In this document: positions 28,244 through 36,904 of the stretch, in pieces | Layout: the number at the start of each line of letters is the position of its first letter | How positions within the stretch are numbered: the first letter of the stretch is position 1 | From: an uncultured Desulfuromonadales bacterium | GTDB taxonomy: Bacteria > Desulfobacterota > Desulfuromonadia > Geobacterales > Pseudopelobacteraceae | Assembly: GCA_903868145.1 (NCBI GenBank) | Contig: CAIPTY010000100.1 | Coordinates: forward strand, 17,896 to 81,895 | Direction: 5' to 3' | Length of the DNA stretch: 64,000 nucleotides | The notes under the pieces: generated by a model | The model's input: the letters and a program-made list of their open reading frames with translations, nothing else | What the model was told of the DNA's origin: nothing | Databases searched by the model: none | Program-made: the position numbers and the translations under genes

Positions 28244-28885
28244 TCACGGATATACCGGCCATGCCTCGAAGCGTGCGCGGTCGGCATTATACTCCCGGAC
28301 TTCGCCGCTCTCGATGTGATACACCCAGCCATGAATGGTGAGCCGTTCTTCCAGGACTGCCCGTTGGACTGAAGGGTGTGTATACAGGTTATCGATCTGG
28401 TTCAGGACATTGAATTCCGTCAGGATCGGGAGTTGCTCCTCTTCCGGCAGGTGCCGGTACTCTTTCAGCATCGCCTCACGTGCAGCCCTGCCGAATTCCA
28501 TCCAGCGGGCAACTGCCGGCAAGTGTGCAACCTTGTCGGGATGCAGAATGCCCTTGACTACACCGCAGTCGGAGTGACCACAGATAATGATATGTTCGAC
28601 CTGCAGGGCGGTAACCGCATATTCGATGCTTGCCGAAACCCCCACAGCTTCCTTTCGATACAGTGGAACCAGATTGCCCGGGTTGCGTTCGACGAAAAGT
28701 TGCCCCGGTCCGGTATGGGTAATCAGGGACGGAACCACGCGGGAGTCGGCGCAGGTAAGGAAGAGCGCCTTTGGGTTTTGGGCCCTGGCAAGTTTCTCAA
28801 ACAACATCCGGCGTTTCGGAAAAACGTGCTGCTGGAACCGCGTTACTCCAGCTTTAAGGACATCAGAAAAATCTGGTTCGCTCAT
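28244..28885 (-). CDS. can: Beta-class carbonic anhydrase
   Basis: A 213-residue protein with the zinc site of beta carbonic anhydrases: LTCADSRVVPSL (Cys, Asp, Arg near residue 40) and IICGHSDCGVVKG (His and Cys near residue 98). It interconverts CO2 and bicarbonate in the cytoplasm. It is 51 bases downstream (on the same strand) of the TPR gene and 64 bases upstream of the MscS gene. Confidence 0.94.
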   Translation of the reverse strand: MSEPDFSDVLKAGVTRFQQHVFPKRRMLFEKLARAQNPKALFLTCADSRVVPSLITHTGPGQLFVERNPGNLVPLYRKEAVGVSASIEYAVTALQVEHIIICGHSDCGVVKGILHPDKVAHLPAVARWMEFGRAAREAMLKEYRHLPEEEQLPILTEFNVLNQIDNLYTHPSVQRAVLEERLTIHGWVYHIESGEVREYNADRARFEAWPVYP

Positions 28886-28936
28886 GCAGGTTCATTCCTC
28901 AGGCGGCAGGGGGGCTTTATTGACAAACGGGTGTAA

Positions 28937-29830
28937 TCACCAGAACGGATATTCCAGAGTTACGGCAAGTTTTCCGCGCAGGTCTTTCCTGAGTGCAAGA
29001 TTCCACTTGGTTGCGGCATTGGCGGCGCCATAGATATTGCCGATATAAAAAGGCAGCCCGATCAGGCCCGCAACACCTGCAATCGCGTAATTCTCCTGTT
29101 TAACAGCGACAATCGTACCGGCAATAAACAGCCCGTTGAGCAGCAGGGCGGTAATGCCGTCACCGTAGTGTCCCGCGTAGATGTGACCGCTGCCCGGTAC
29201 AATCGCCGAAAGCATCCCCGCCACCAGAGGCGATTTATCCGGCAGTTCCTGGTGCTGCTCAAGTGTGGAAAGCGCTGTCGCTGCCTGTTTCGCCCCTGCG
29301 TCATGGGGGTATTTCTCTGCGAAGTGTTCCAGGTCGCGACGGCTGGCGGCAGTATTTCCCCGGTCGTATTCCGCCAGTACCTTGCCGAACACCGCTTTTC
29401 GCTGATCGGCAGACGTGGGAGCGGATGCCGCTTCAGCGGCCTCGAATGCCTCTGCCGCCTGATCGGGCAGGTTGAGCCTGACCAGCGCCAACCCCTGTTG
29501 ATAGGCCGCAGCAGCAGTGCGGCTTCCGGTGGGAAAACGTTTTCTGAAGGAGGCAAATGTCCGCGCCGCTGGTTCGTACTCCTCTCCCCGGTAATAGGCC
29601 ATGCCGACGTTGAAGAGAGCGCTGTCGGCGAGCGGAGAATCGGGAAACAGAATCAGGAGCTTTTTGTATTCGGTGATCGCGCGGTAGTACTCCCCTTCAG
29701 CGGTAAAGGCGTCGCCAAGTTTCAACTGAACCGCATCCGTCAGGACAATGCCTGCTTCGCCTGCGGTTGCAGGCTGCACAATGCCGAGCAGTTGAACAAT
29801 CAGGATACTGGCGGCGATAATTCGTCTCAT
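28937..29830 (-). CDS. Secreted TPR protein with C-terminal membrane segments
   Basis: A 297-residue protein with a signal peptide (MRRIIAASILIVQLLGIVQPATA) and tetratricopeptide-like repeats from about residue 30 to 180 (GDAFTAEGEYYRAITEYKKLLILFPDSPLADSALFNVGMAYYRGEEYEPAARTFASF). The C-terminal 100 residues are hydrophobic (SAIVPGSGHIYAGHYGDGITALLLNGLFIAGTIV). The ATG overlaps the yidD stop (ATGA). Function unknown; pairing with YidD suggests an envelope-biogenesis role (inference). Confidence 0.75.
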   Translation of the reverse strand: MRRIIAASILIVQLLGIVQPATAGEAGIVLTDAVQLKLGDAFTAEGEYYRAITEYKKLLILFPDSPLADSALFNVGMAYYRGEEYEPAARTFASFRKRFPTGSRTAAAAYQQGLALVRLNLPDQAAEAFEAAEAASAPTSADQRKAVFGKVLAEYDRGNTAASRRDLEHFAEKYPHDAGAKQAATALSTLEQHQELPDKSPLVAGMLSAIVPGSGHIYAGHYGDGITALLLNGLFIAGTIVAVKQENYAIAGVAGLIGLPFYIGNIYGAANAATKWNLALRKDLRGKLAVTLEYPFW

Positions 29831-30243
29831 TGCTCTCTCAATGCATTGCGGGATACCGGGTCGAACAGCCTGCCATTGGGGAGCGGGGCATAATCCGCAT
29901 CCGGTCCCTTGAATATATTGCAGCGGGTCAGTCGGTCGGCGGTCATCATGATGCCCTGAATCGGGCCGTACTCTTTGACAGCCTGGCGGCCAAACGTGGA
30001 GCACGACGGTGAGAAGCCGCACCGTGACCCGCTTACCGGGGAGATGACGCCCCGATAAAAATCAATGGCTCCGAGAAAAACCTGTCTGGTGACAGATGCT
30101 TCGGGAGAGGGGTGTGATGCGGCTTCGTGATGGTGCTCCTGTGAACGCGGCCCGTTCATGGTCGCCGGCGAGGCAGATGAAATAACCGGCGCCAGTAAAA
30201 GGAACACGAATGCATGGAGAACGGCTGGTTGCAGCGTGCGCAT
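29827..30243 (-). CDS. yidD: Membrane protein insertion efficiency factor YidD
   Basis: A 138-residue protein. The C-terminal 80 residues carry the YidD core FYRGVISPVSGSRCGFSPSCSTFGRQAVKEYG and a TADRLTRCN segment. Unusually, it has an N-terminal signal-like stretch and a linker (residues 1-50), so it is longer than the usual 70-85 residue YidD and may be exported or membrane-anchored. YidD assists YidC-dependent insertion. The usual rpmH-rnpA-yidD-yidC neighbours are absent, so this may be a paralogue. Confidence 0.85.
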   Translation of the reverse strand: MRTLQPAVLHAFVFLLLAPVISSASPATMNGPRSQEHHHEAASHPSPEASVTRQVFLGAIDFYRGVISPVSGSRCGFSPSCSTFGRQAVKEYGPIQGIMMTADRLTRCNIFKGPDADYAPLPNGRLFDPVSRNALREQ

Positions 30244-30251
30244 GCTAAAGT

Positions 30252-30476
30252 CTATTTTTCTATTTTATCGAGGATGTCCTGCTTTGCCTTCTTGTACTCT
30301 CTCTCCGTAATTGCGCCGCTGTCGTAGGCTTTCTGCAGGTCGATCATCTGCTCGCCGACCGTTCGCGTACTGGTCTGGGTGTCAATCTTTGTGCTGGTTC
30401 CACCGCCGCAGCATCCTGCCGTCAGGCTCATTACGATAACCAGCAACAGCACTTTGGCAATTCCGATCTTTTTCAT
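30252..30476 (-). CDS. Small lipoprotein with SHOCT domain
   Basis: A 74-residue protein. A lipoprotein signal (MKKIGIAKVLLLVIVMSLTAGC) is followed by a short linker and a C-terminal SHOCT motif (QMIDLQKAYDSGAITEREYKKAKQDILDKIE). SHOCT domains are short oligomerisation segments; the function here is unknown. It lies 8 bases upstream of yidD and may be co-transcribed. Confidence 0.75.
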   Translation of the reverse strand: MKKIGIAKVLLLVIVMSLTAGCCGGGTSTKIDTQTSTRTVGEQMIDLQKAYDSGAITEREYKKAKQDILDKIEK

Positions 30477-30693
30477 ACGCCACTCCTCACAAAAATGTAT
30501 GGGATAAACACTGTCGGATTAAAACGCAGAATCTGAGGATAGTCAAGTACTGGCTGTCTGATGGACTCGCCCGGTCAGGTTGCTGCACAACGCGCAGTCA
30601 GCTAAATGGGGCAATATCGGAGTACAGGGGAACCCTGGTTGACCTGCAACAGCTGGGTGGCAGATGGCAAAACAGTGGAAGCCTGATCAAGTG

Positions 30694-31989
30694 TTACCTC
30701 CGGCCATTTTGGAGAGTATAGGTCCGTTCCAGTATGTCGCAATATGAATTGAAGACTTCTTTCTTTGCAAGAATTGACATATGGTCCTCATTAAACCCCA
30801 AAACCTTTTTCGCTTCCCGTTGCGCCTGAAAATAGAGCTGGCTGCTTAGCGAGACTGTGCCGTCGTTGTATTCAGAAAAGACCGACGGACCGCCGTGGTA
30901 TCCGAATAGTAGATAATAATCAACAGCACTCCCAAGAGTCTTGCTGAAAATTGAATTCTGAAACTCACTTCCCGGCACCATGTCAATCCACGAAGGAATG
31001 GTAGCGGGAGCTATGTCTACACCGTATTTTGCTCCGGAATGGCCATGCCAGGGAGTTGATAAAGAAACAAACAACTTGATGTATTCTGATTTGTCATCAA
31101 AAACGGATTTGTTTATAAATGCTCTGGACAAGAGTCCGCCCATGGAGTGCGCCGTAACATACAACTGACTGAAATTATACTTTTGATGGAGCCTTTTTAT
31201 TATGCTGTTCAAAGTGCTCGCGGAGCTTTCCAGGCTGGCGCCAGAAGGGTAGAGAAAGAACCATGGCTGATATTTATTTCTGTCCAGATGTTTAAAAAAA
31301 TAGCTCCAATCTTGGGGAGAACCGCCTGCACCATTGACAAAAAGAACCGGGATTTTACCTGGATCATATGGTTCCAAAAAATAGACACCGATTCCCGTGT
31401 TAGTAATAAAGTCAAAGAATTCCCACAACCCCCTTTTCCCATTCTCTGCTGAAAAACGCTCATCGGAAAGATCCGCGATTTCGCCGATGGCAATCGGCAA
31501 TGGCTTTCTCACAAGAGTGGTGAGTTTCGGTAGTGCCTCTTTTAACCCGGTAGGAATAGTTATTTCTGCTTTTAAGGACAAACGAATGGAATAAACTTCG
31601 GCGGAATTGTCTGTCACTATGCTGTCGGTGTGTATTCCAACCAATCCACCGTCGTCAGGTTGCAGATTGTCATTGAAATCCGTGAATGCCATAACAATGT
31701 ACGTTTGATTTGTCTGAACCCTTAGAACAAATCGTCCAAAACTGTTTAGATGGGTGTAGTTATAGGGTGCAAAGGTTCCATTCTCCTCTTTGAATGCAAC
31801 AACAACGATCTTTGAAGGGTCTTGGCCATAATCGGAGACAACGCCCACAATGGCTCTTGAGGCTGCAGACTCTGCGAGATTGCGTTTTACCTGTGTCATG
31901 CAGCCAGATGAGAGAATGGTCAGCAAACCGGTTATAATGACTACGGCTGCCCTGCGCATAATAAAACTGTGACGACGTACTACTGCCAT
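30694..31989 (-). CDS. Alpha/beta-hydrolase (lipase/PGAP1-like) lipoprotein
   Basis: A 431-residue protein with a lipoprotein signal ending LSSGC (Cys30), a beta-rich N-terminal region (about 40-190), and an alpha/beta hydrolase domain with oxyanion-type VNGAGGSPQDWSYFFKHLD near residue 218 and the nucleophile elbow VTAHSMGGLLSRAF near residue 282. The family includes lipases and esterases. A GGAGG precedes the ATG. AHSMG instead of GHSMG is a mild variant. The substrate is unknown. Confidence 0.8.
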   Translation of the reverse strand: MAVVRRHSFIMRRAAVVIITGLLTILSSGCMTQVKRNLAESAASRAIVGVVSDYGQDPSKIVVVAFKEENGTFAPYNYTHLNSFGRFVLRVQTNQTYIVMAFTDFNDNLQPDDGGLVGIHTDSIVTDNSAEVYSIRLSLKAEITIPTGLKEALPKLTTLVRKPLPIAIGEIADLSDERFSAENGKRGLWEFFDFITNTGIGVYFLEPYDPGKIPVLFVNGAGGSPQDWSYFFKHLDRNKYQPWFFLYPSGASLESSASTLNSIIKRLHQKYNFSQLYVTAHSMGGLLSRAFINKSVFDDKSEYIKLFVSLSTPWHGHSGAKYGVDIAPATIPSWIDMVPGSEFQNSIFSKTLGSAVDYYLLFGYHGGPSVFSEYNDGTVSLSSQLYFQAQREAKKVLGFNEDHMSILAKKEVFNSYCDILERTYTLQNGRR

Positions 31990-32091
31990 TGTATCCTCCG
32001 TTTCATTACAGCTGAATGAATCACCCCGCCGCAGGCAGCGGGGAATTCGACCTTCAGAGACAACAAATGGACATGAGGCTTATGAATGAGA

Positions 32092-32592
32092 TTAACGCGG
32101 TTGCTCTACAATTTCGTAGTAAACCCCTCTGCTACCCATAAACGGCTGGTGATAAACACCACCACAGTTTTGATATGCAACGTCGTTGATATAAGTTGAG
32201 GAACATCCGCCGGGTAATGAATAGACCGTGGTTCCATATAGGGGTGTTACCGGTTGCCGCGACGCGACAGCTGCACCGATCATGGTACCTAACGCGAGAG
32301 CGGTAACATCAGAAACGATAGCGGCTCTGTTGTGGTGCCCTGGCCGATGAATCGGACGATGGATCGGTCGGTGGACGGGTGGATAATGAATATTGCCAGG
32401 ATGTCCCGGTCGGTGGACGGGTGGGCGATGAACATTGCCAGAGTGTCCCGGACGGTGGGCAGACGGACGATTGACAGGCGGGCGGTGAACATTGCCGGGG
32501 CGACCCGGTCGGTGATCAGGCGCAGCCCAGGAGCTGACGCTGGTTGTCGCAAGTAATACGGTCATAACCAGTAGAGAGGTAAAATTTTTCAT
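32092..32592 (-). CDS. Secreted His/Pro/Arg-rich repeat protein (DUF6515-like)
   Basis: A 166-residue protein: signal peptide (MKNFTSLLVMTVLLATTSVSSWA), then residues 25-85 consist of imperfect repeats on the pattern HRPGHPGNVHRPPV, then a glycine/alanine hydrophobic patch (VTALALGTMIGAAVASRQ) and a cysteine-containing end (GGCSSTYINDVAYQNCGGVYHQP). The arrangement resembles small proteins usually found beside DUF2092 genes, as here (4-base overlap, ATGA). The repeats could bind metal (His-rich), but nothing shows it. Confidence 0.7.
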   Translation of the reverse strand: MKNFTSLLVMTVLLATTSVSSWAAPDHRPGRPGNVHRPPVNRPSAHRPGHSGNVHRPPVHRPGHPGNIHYPPVHRPIHRPIHRPGHHNRAAIVSDVTALALGTMIGAAVASRQPVTPLYGTTVYSLPGGCSSTYINDVAYQNCGGVYHQPFMGSRGVYYEIVEQPR

Positions 32593-33389
32593 TTTTTGGC
32601 ACCTCCGTCATCAGCTACGGCAGCTTTTGCAGTCTGATACGATATCTTCATAACTCCGGTCGGAACCTTGAATGCGAAGGCGCCTTTCGTAATGGGTACA
32701 TTAAGCTTCCAGTCAGAGTACTGAAGTATGAAGCGGGGCTTATCGGGTAGTGTTGTGTATGTCATTGTCATCAGGACTGGCAACGGTTTATTACCAACTG
32801 CAATCCAGATCTGCCACTCGATTCCGTCACCCTTCAATGCCAGATGGTCACAGAGCACACCGCCGATAGTGGATTGCCCTGCCGTAAACGCGCTGGTCAG
32901 ATCAGCGGTGATATAAGCATATGGATCGCTTGTGAGAATGTCACTGAAAGCAGTGTGAATACCGGCCTTTTCCATGGCAAATGGGAACAGTTCATCCAGG
33001 GTTGCCGGTGTTGCTGTTACGGCGTACATCTTGTCTTTGGGAGAATAGCTTGTCATGTTTTTACCATCAAAATAAAATTCGTTCGGCTTGCTGTCGCTTT
33101 TGGTGATGGCCTTAAGCCCGTTCGGGCGTTTGAGCGTCACTTTGGTGTGAGAGAAAAAATTGAGCAGTTGGCCCTTTACTGAAGTCTCAACCATGGTACT
33201 GGCTGTAAAAGTCATTGTTTTTGCGTCGGCCAGATAGGCACTCATATTTTCCAGCAGATCAAGAGCCTTCTGCTCAATAGCTGGATTGGCGACTTTTTCT
33301 GCGGCGATCTCCGCTGCGTTTACAATCACACTTGACAAGAGAAGCACACTCACAGACACGGCGATTACAATCTTTGTCGGCAAAATCAT
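32589..33389 (-). CDS. DUF2092 periplasmic protein
   Basis: A 266-residue protein with a signal peptide (about residues 1-25, MILPTKIVIAVSVSVLLLSS) and a lipoprotein-carrier-like (LolA/LolB-related fold) domain typical of DUF2092: ALDLLENMSAYLADAKTMTF, KRPNGLKAITKSD and VGNKPLPVLMTMTY. Function unknown; predicted periplasmic. A strong AGGAGG precedes the ATG. Its stop overlaps the start of the repeat-protein gene, so both are one operon. Confidence 0.82.
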   Translation of the reverse strand: MILPTKIVIAVSVSVLLLSSVIVNAAEIAAEKVANPAIEQKALDLLENMSAYLADAKTMTFTASTMVETSVKGQLLNFFSHTKVTLKRPNGLKAITKSDSKPNEFYFDGKNMTSYSPKDKMYAVTATPATLDELFPFAMEKAGIHTAFSDILTSDPYAYITADLTSAFTAGQSTIGGVLCDHLALKGDGIEWQIWIAVGNKPLPVLMTMTYTTLPDKPRFILQYSDWKLNVPITKGAFAFKVPTGVMKISYQTAKAAVADDGGAKK

Positions 33390-33580
33390 GTTTAAACCTC
33401 CTGTGGAAAATTTAGAATTCTCGTTCGCTCCCGAGCCGATTTTATAGGTGACTTTATGACCGTTTCAGCCTAGCAGATAATCAGAGAATATTTGACGCGC
33501 AACTCACCATTTTGGGCAGTTGCCGAGGGAGAGGAGTTGTAAAGCGAGGTCTTTGGTATTAGCTTTTAAAAAACGGACAT

Positions 33581-34108
33581 CTATTTGGAACTATCTGCAT
33601 CCGCTCTCTTTTTTAACACTTCATTCATCTGTGCACAGAGAGTTCTGAATTCCTCGAAAAGTCGCAGATTAAAATCAGGGACAAAACGTTCCGAAACCTT
33701 CATATTCATTGTGTATGAGCGGGATGAAACTCTGTCTACATATCCCATTTGTTCCAGTTCGGAGAATTTACGGCGTACTGTCTCGCGGGGGATCCCGGTC
33801 GCCTCACTGATGGAAAAAGGGTTACACGCCAGAATCTTAACTTTATCCCTGACATTTTCACGGGTTTTATCAACAGTTGTATCTGGAACAAGACGCCCTT
33901 GCCTGACGTGCAGGGCAACCATATGATGGGCAATCTCTCCCAGCACAATAGCCAGTGTTATATCGCCATTAAATTCTGTGTAAATGGTATTGAGGTACCT
34001 CAACAAAAAGTCGTTGAGGAGCAATGTGACCTCGGTTTGGTGTTGTTTGTAGAGGTCGGCGTTGGATTTTGAAATGGAGCTTAAGGACGACAGTAAATGA
34101 TCACGCAT
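33581..34108 (-). CDS. Winged-helix transcriptional regulator, family uncertain
   Basis: A 175-residue protein with a C-terminal helix-turn-helix at about residues 95-125 (NPFSISEATGIPRETVRRKFSELEQMGYV) followed by a beta wing, and a helical N-terminal region. The layout suggests a DNA-binding regulator, but I cannot assign a family. It is divergent from the VWA/OmpA gene and could regulate it, itself, or the DUF2092 pair downstream. A strong AGGGG precedes the ATG. Confidence 0.6.
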   Translation of the reverse strand: MRDHLLSSLSSISKSNADLYKQHQTEVTLLLNDFLLRYLNTIYTEFNGDITLAIVLGEIAHHMVALHVRQGRLVPDTTVDKTRENVRDKVKILACNPFSISEATGIPRETVRRKFSELEQMGYVDRVSSRSYTMNMKVSERFVPDFNLRLFEEFRTLCAQMNEVLKKRADADSSK

Positions 34109-34425
34109 ACGTACCCCTGTATTTTTTAAAAGGAGATGATTTACCTCAATTTGCGAACCCTAAACAGTATGTCCAGGGGCACACTAATATGTTTTTTATG
34201 CACAATAACCCATTTTGGGTACTCGTAGAATAATTTTTTTAAACAGTTCTGGTAGGATTCATTAATCAGGTTTGACGGGAGATTCTGAATTGGCTGCAAT
34301 TGTCAGTCTGCGGCATTTTTTCACCATACACCACAAATACGTTGTAGTATCGGATGTACATCGCTACATTAGGTGTCATATTGGCTCAGTTTAGTCGGCT
34401 ATCGAATAAACAAAAGGAGAATTTC
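34109..34425. other. Non-coding region between divergent regulator and VWA/OmpA gene
   Basis: About 317 bases, AT-rich compared with the genes on each side. No credible coding frame. A palindrome GATGTACATC lies at about 34349-34358 within a larger interrupted repeat (GTAG before it, CTAC after it), a possible operator for the regulator. Ribosome sites for both flanking genes are at the ends (AAAGGAG ahead of 34426). Confidence 0.5.
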
Positions 34426-36831
34426 ATGTCGCTCAAACGAATGTTTCTTGTGTTGGTTGTCCTGTTAACCAGTGGAGTTGCCTTCGCCGCCGGCGATTCG
34501 GATCTGAATATCCGGGCCGTCAAGCCGGGTGCAGCGGTGACGGTAGAGCAGGTCATCAAGGATGGCAAGCTGCTGGTAAGTGTTACCGATGCCGGGAAAA
34601 AACCCGTGTTCGGACTGGGCGCAGGTGATTTTTCCGTAACGCGGTCCGGGCGAACAGCACAGATAACCTCCGTACAACCGATGTCCGAGAACAAGGACGT
34701 GCCGCGACATATCGTCCTGGTCATGGACAACTCCTATTCGATGTATGAGCGCAAGGCCATCAAGGCGCTGCTTGCCGGTGTTAACGAACTGTTGAAGACC
34801 GTTCGACCGATCGACGATGTGCGGATGGTCGTTTTCGACAACAAGAAGTCGGTCATCATGGGCGGACGTGAACTGCATGTGCAGACATTCGGTTCTAACG
34901 AGCCCGCCGGGCTGCACGACTTTGCAACAAAAGCCTACCAACTGGAGGGGCTGACCGGAGGAACCGTACTGTACGAAGCGCTTCTTGCCGGCCTTGATCT
35001 CATAAAGACGATGCCGGCAACCGAGCCCCGTTTCATGGTGGTATTTTCCGATGGTGAAGATCTTAACAGCGCCTTCAGCAAAGACGTCGTATTCAATGCG
35101 GCAAAATCTCTCGAACGATTCAACGTCTACGCCATCGATTACATGGACAGGCCCGGAACCGACTCGTTTTTGACCAAATTTTCCAAAGATAACAGCGGTC
35201 AGATCTGGAAGGCCACGTCCGAGTCAAGCATTGTCTCCATCTTCCAGAGTGTTGCCTCCCAGATGCAGTATTACTACGTCGTCAGTTATCAGTTCCCCCC
35301 CACGGGCAATCTGGCGGTTGCTCCGGCCAGCCTGACGATCGATGAGGTGAGGGCGATGGATACCGATCTCCCTGCCCGGATCAATTCCTCAGTACTGACA
35401 CTGCGTCCGACGGTCGATTCTGTCTACGGGATTGCGCGCTGGAAAGCTGTTGTCAGCAATAGCAGAGGGGTCGTGGCTGAACAAACAGGGCAAGGTACGC
35501 CTGCGGCTGAACTGAAAATACCGCTGCCGACCACGGATCTGCCAGCGCTTGCCCGCATCGGCGACCTTTCAGTGAAGATGGAACTGGAAGACCGCAATGG
35601 CCAGAATCTGGTGTTGACCACCGCGCCGGTCAAGGTCAGGCTCGTGCAGACCCGTGCCGGCCTGACGGTCACACCTGCCAGCCTGACGATCGAAGAGATC
35701 AAAACCATTGATGCCTCGCCGATGCTCGGCCATATCTACTTCGCCAAAGGGGCGGCCGAGATACTTCCCCAATATGTCCGCTTCACCGGACCGCCTGAAA
35801 CAGCGGGCTTCGATGAACAGAAGTTCTCCGGCACGCTGGAAAAATACTATCAGGACCTGAACATAGTCGGCAACCGTCTGGCCACTAAACCCGAGGCCAC
35901 CATTACGCTGGTCGGCTGCAACGACAACGCCGCCAAAGAGAAGGGGAACAAAAAACTCTCAGCTCAGCGTGCCACGGCGGTTCGGGACTATCTGCAGACT
36001 GTCTGGAACATCGCACCCGAGCGGATGAAGCTGGAAACACGCAACCTGCCGGCCAAGCCGAGCTCCGTCCAGTTGAAGGAAGGCCAGGCCGAAAATCGCA
36101 GAGTTGAAATCACCTCAACTGATCCATCAATCCTTGCCCCGATCCGCAGCACCTATTTCACCACACGAATCGACACTTCACGCCTGACACTGAGGCCCGA
36201 GGTGGTCGCTCCAAACGGTGTTGCAAGCTGGAAGATCACAGCTGCAAACGCTTCGGGGACTCTGGCCGATCAGTCAGGAAAAGGTTCGCCTGCGCTTGAA
36301 ATCCCGATTCAGCTGGCCGCCGGCGATCTCAAGGCGCTGGCCGCCGGGGGCGACATTGCGGTGAAGATGGAGGTGCTCGACGGCAAGGGTCAGAACATGG
36401 CGCTTTCGCCTCAACCGGTCAAGGTCAACTTCATCCGGACCAGTCAGAGACTCGCAGAAAAGCTTGATCTGCGGGTTCAGGAAAAGTATGCCCTGATCCT
36501 GTTCGATTTCAACAAGGATACCATCGAAGCTCAAAACCAGGATATCGTCAACGGGATTGTAGCCCGCATCAAGCTTCTGCCCCAGGCAACCGTCAGTATC
36601 GTCGGTCACACCGACAACATAGGCAAGGAGGCGTACAACCTTAAACTCTCCGAGCGTCGGGCGCTGTCAGTTTACAAGATGCTGGCCGCGTCCTTTGGTG
36701 AGGCCCTCGGCGACCGTATCCGCTATTCCGGTGTCGGCCCGAACAATCCCCTGTTTGACAACCAGACTCCGGAGGCCCGCTCTTTCAACCGGACGGTGAC
36801 CATTACGCTGGAATATCTGAGCAAGGAATAG
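34426..36831 (+). CDS. VWA-domain protein with two OmpA-like domains
   Basis: An 801-residue secreted protein. Signal peptide at about 1-22 (ending SGVAFAA); a von Willebrand factor A domain at about 80-290 with the MIDAS motif DNSYS; a repeated beta-sandwich-like linker (about 320-420 and 580-680, both with LTLRPxV...GxAxWK...NGQN or KGQN); an OmpA-like domain about 430-560 (IYFAKGAAEILPQ...NRRVEI) and a second at about 690-800 (LFDFNKDTIEAQNQ...GHTDNIGKEAYNLKLSERRA...). OmpA-like domains bind peptidoglycan. Start chosen at 34426 with AAAGGAG ahead. It precedes an RND efflux operon by 73 bases. Confidence 0.88.
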   Translation: MSLKRMFLVLVVLLTSGVAFAAGDSDLNIRAVKPGAAVTVEQVIKDGKLLVSVTDAGKKPVFGLGAGDFSVTRSGRTAQITSVQPMSENKDVPRHIVLVMDNSYSMYERKAIKALLAGVNELLKTVRPIDDVRMVVFDNKKSVIMGGRELHVQTFGSNEPAGLHDFATKAYQLEGLTGGTVLYEALLAGLDLIKTMPATEPRFMVVFSDGEDLNSAFSKDVVFNAAKSLERFNVYAIDYMDRPGTDSFLTKFSKDNSGQIWKATSESSIVSIFQSVASQMQYYYVVSYQFPPTGNLAVAPASLTIDEVRAMDTDLPARINSSVLTLRPTVDSVYGIARWKAVVSNSRGVVAEQTGQGTPAAELKIPLPTTDLPALARIGDLSVKMELEDRNGQNLVLTTAPVKVRLVQTRAGLTVTPASLTIEEIKTIDASPMLGHIYFAKGAAEILPQYVRFTGPPETAGFDEQKFSGTLEKYYQDLNIVGNRLATKPEATITLVGCNDNAAKEKGNKKLSAQRATAVRDYLQTVWNIAPERMKLETRNLPAKPSSVQLKEGQAENRRVEITSTDPSILAPIRSTYFTTRIDTSRLTLRPEVVAPNGVASWKITAANASGTLADQSGKGSPALEIPIQLAAGDLKALAAGGDIAVKMEVLDGKGQNMALSPQPVKVNFIRTSQRLAEKLDLRVQEKYALILFDFNKDTIEAQNQDIVNGIVARIKLLPQATVSIVGHTDNIGKEAYNLKLSERRALSVYKMLAASFGEALGDRIRYSGVGPNNPLFDNQTPEARSFNRTVTITLEYLSKE

Positions 36832-36904
36832 CCGCTGCCCCATCCGGCAGGTTGTGCCGGGTTGCTCTCAAATTGACTGGATTTTTTTCTGATAAGGAGT
36901 GGAG

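Noticed and set aside
30477..30693. Possible tRNA or small RNA
   Set aside because: No cloverleaf, no T-run terminator, nothing beyond a short CAGGG/CCCTG stem.
36844..36860. Hairpin CCGGCA/TGCCGG before the efflux operon
   Set aside because: Six-base stem without an immediate T run; could be an attenuator but support is thin.
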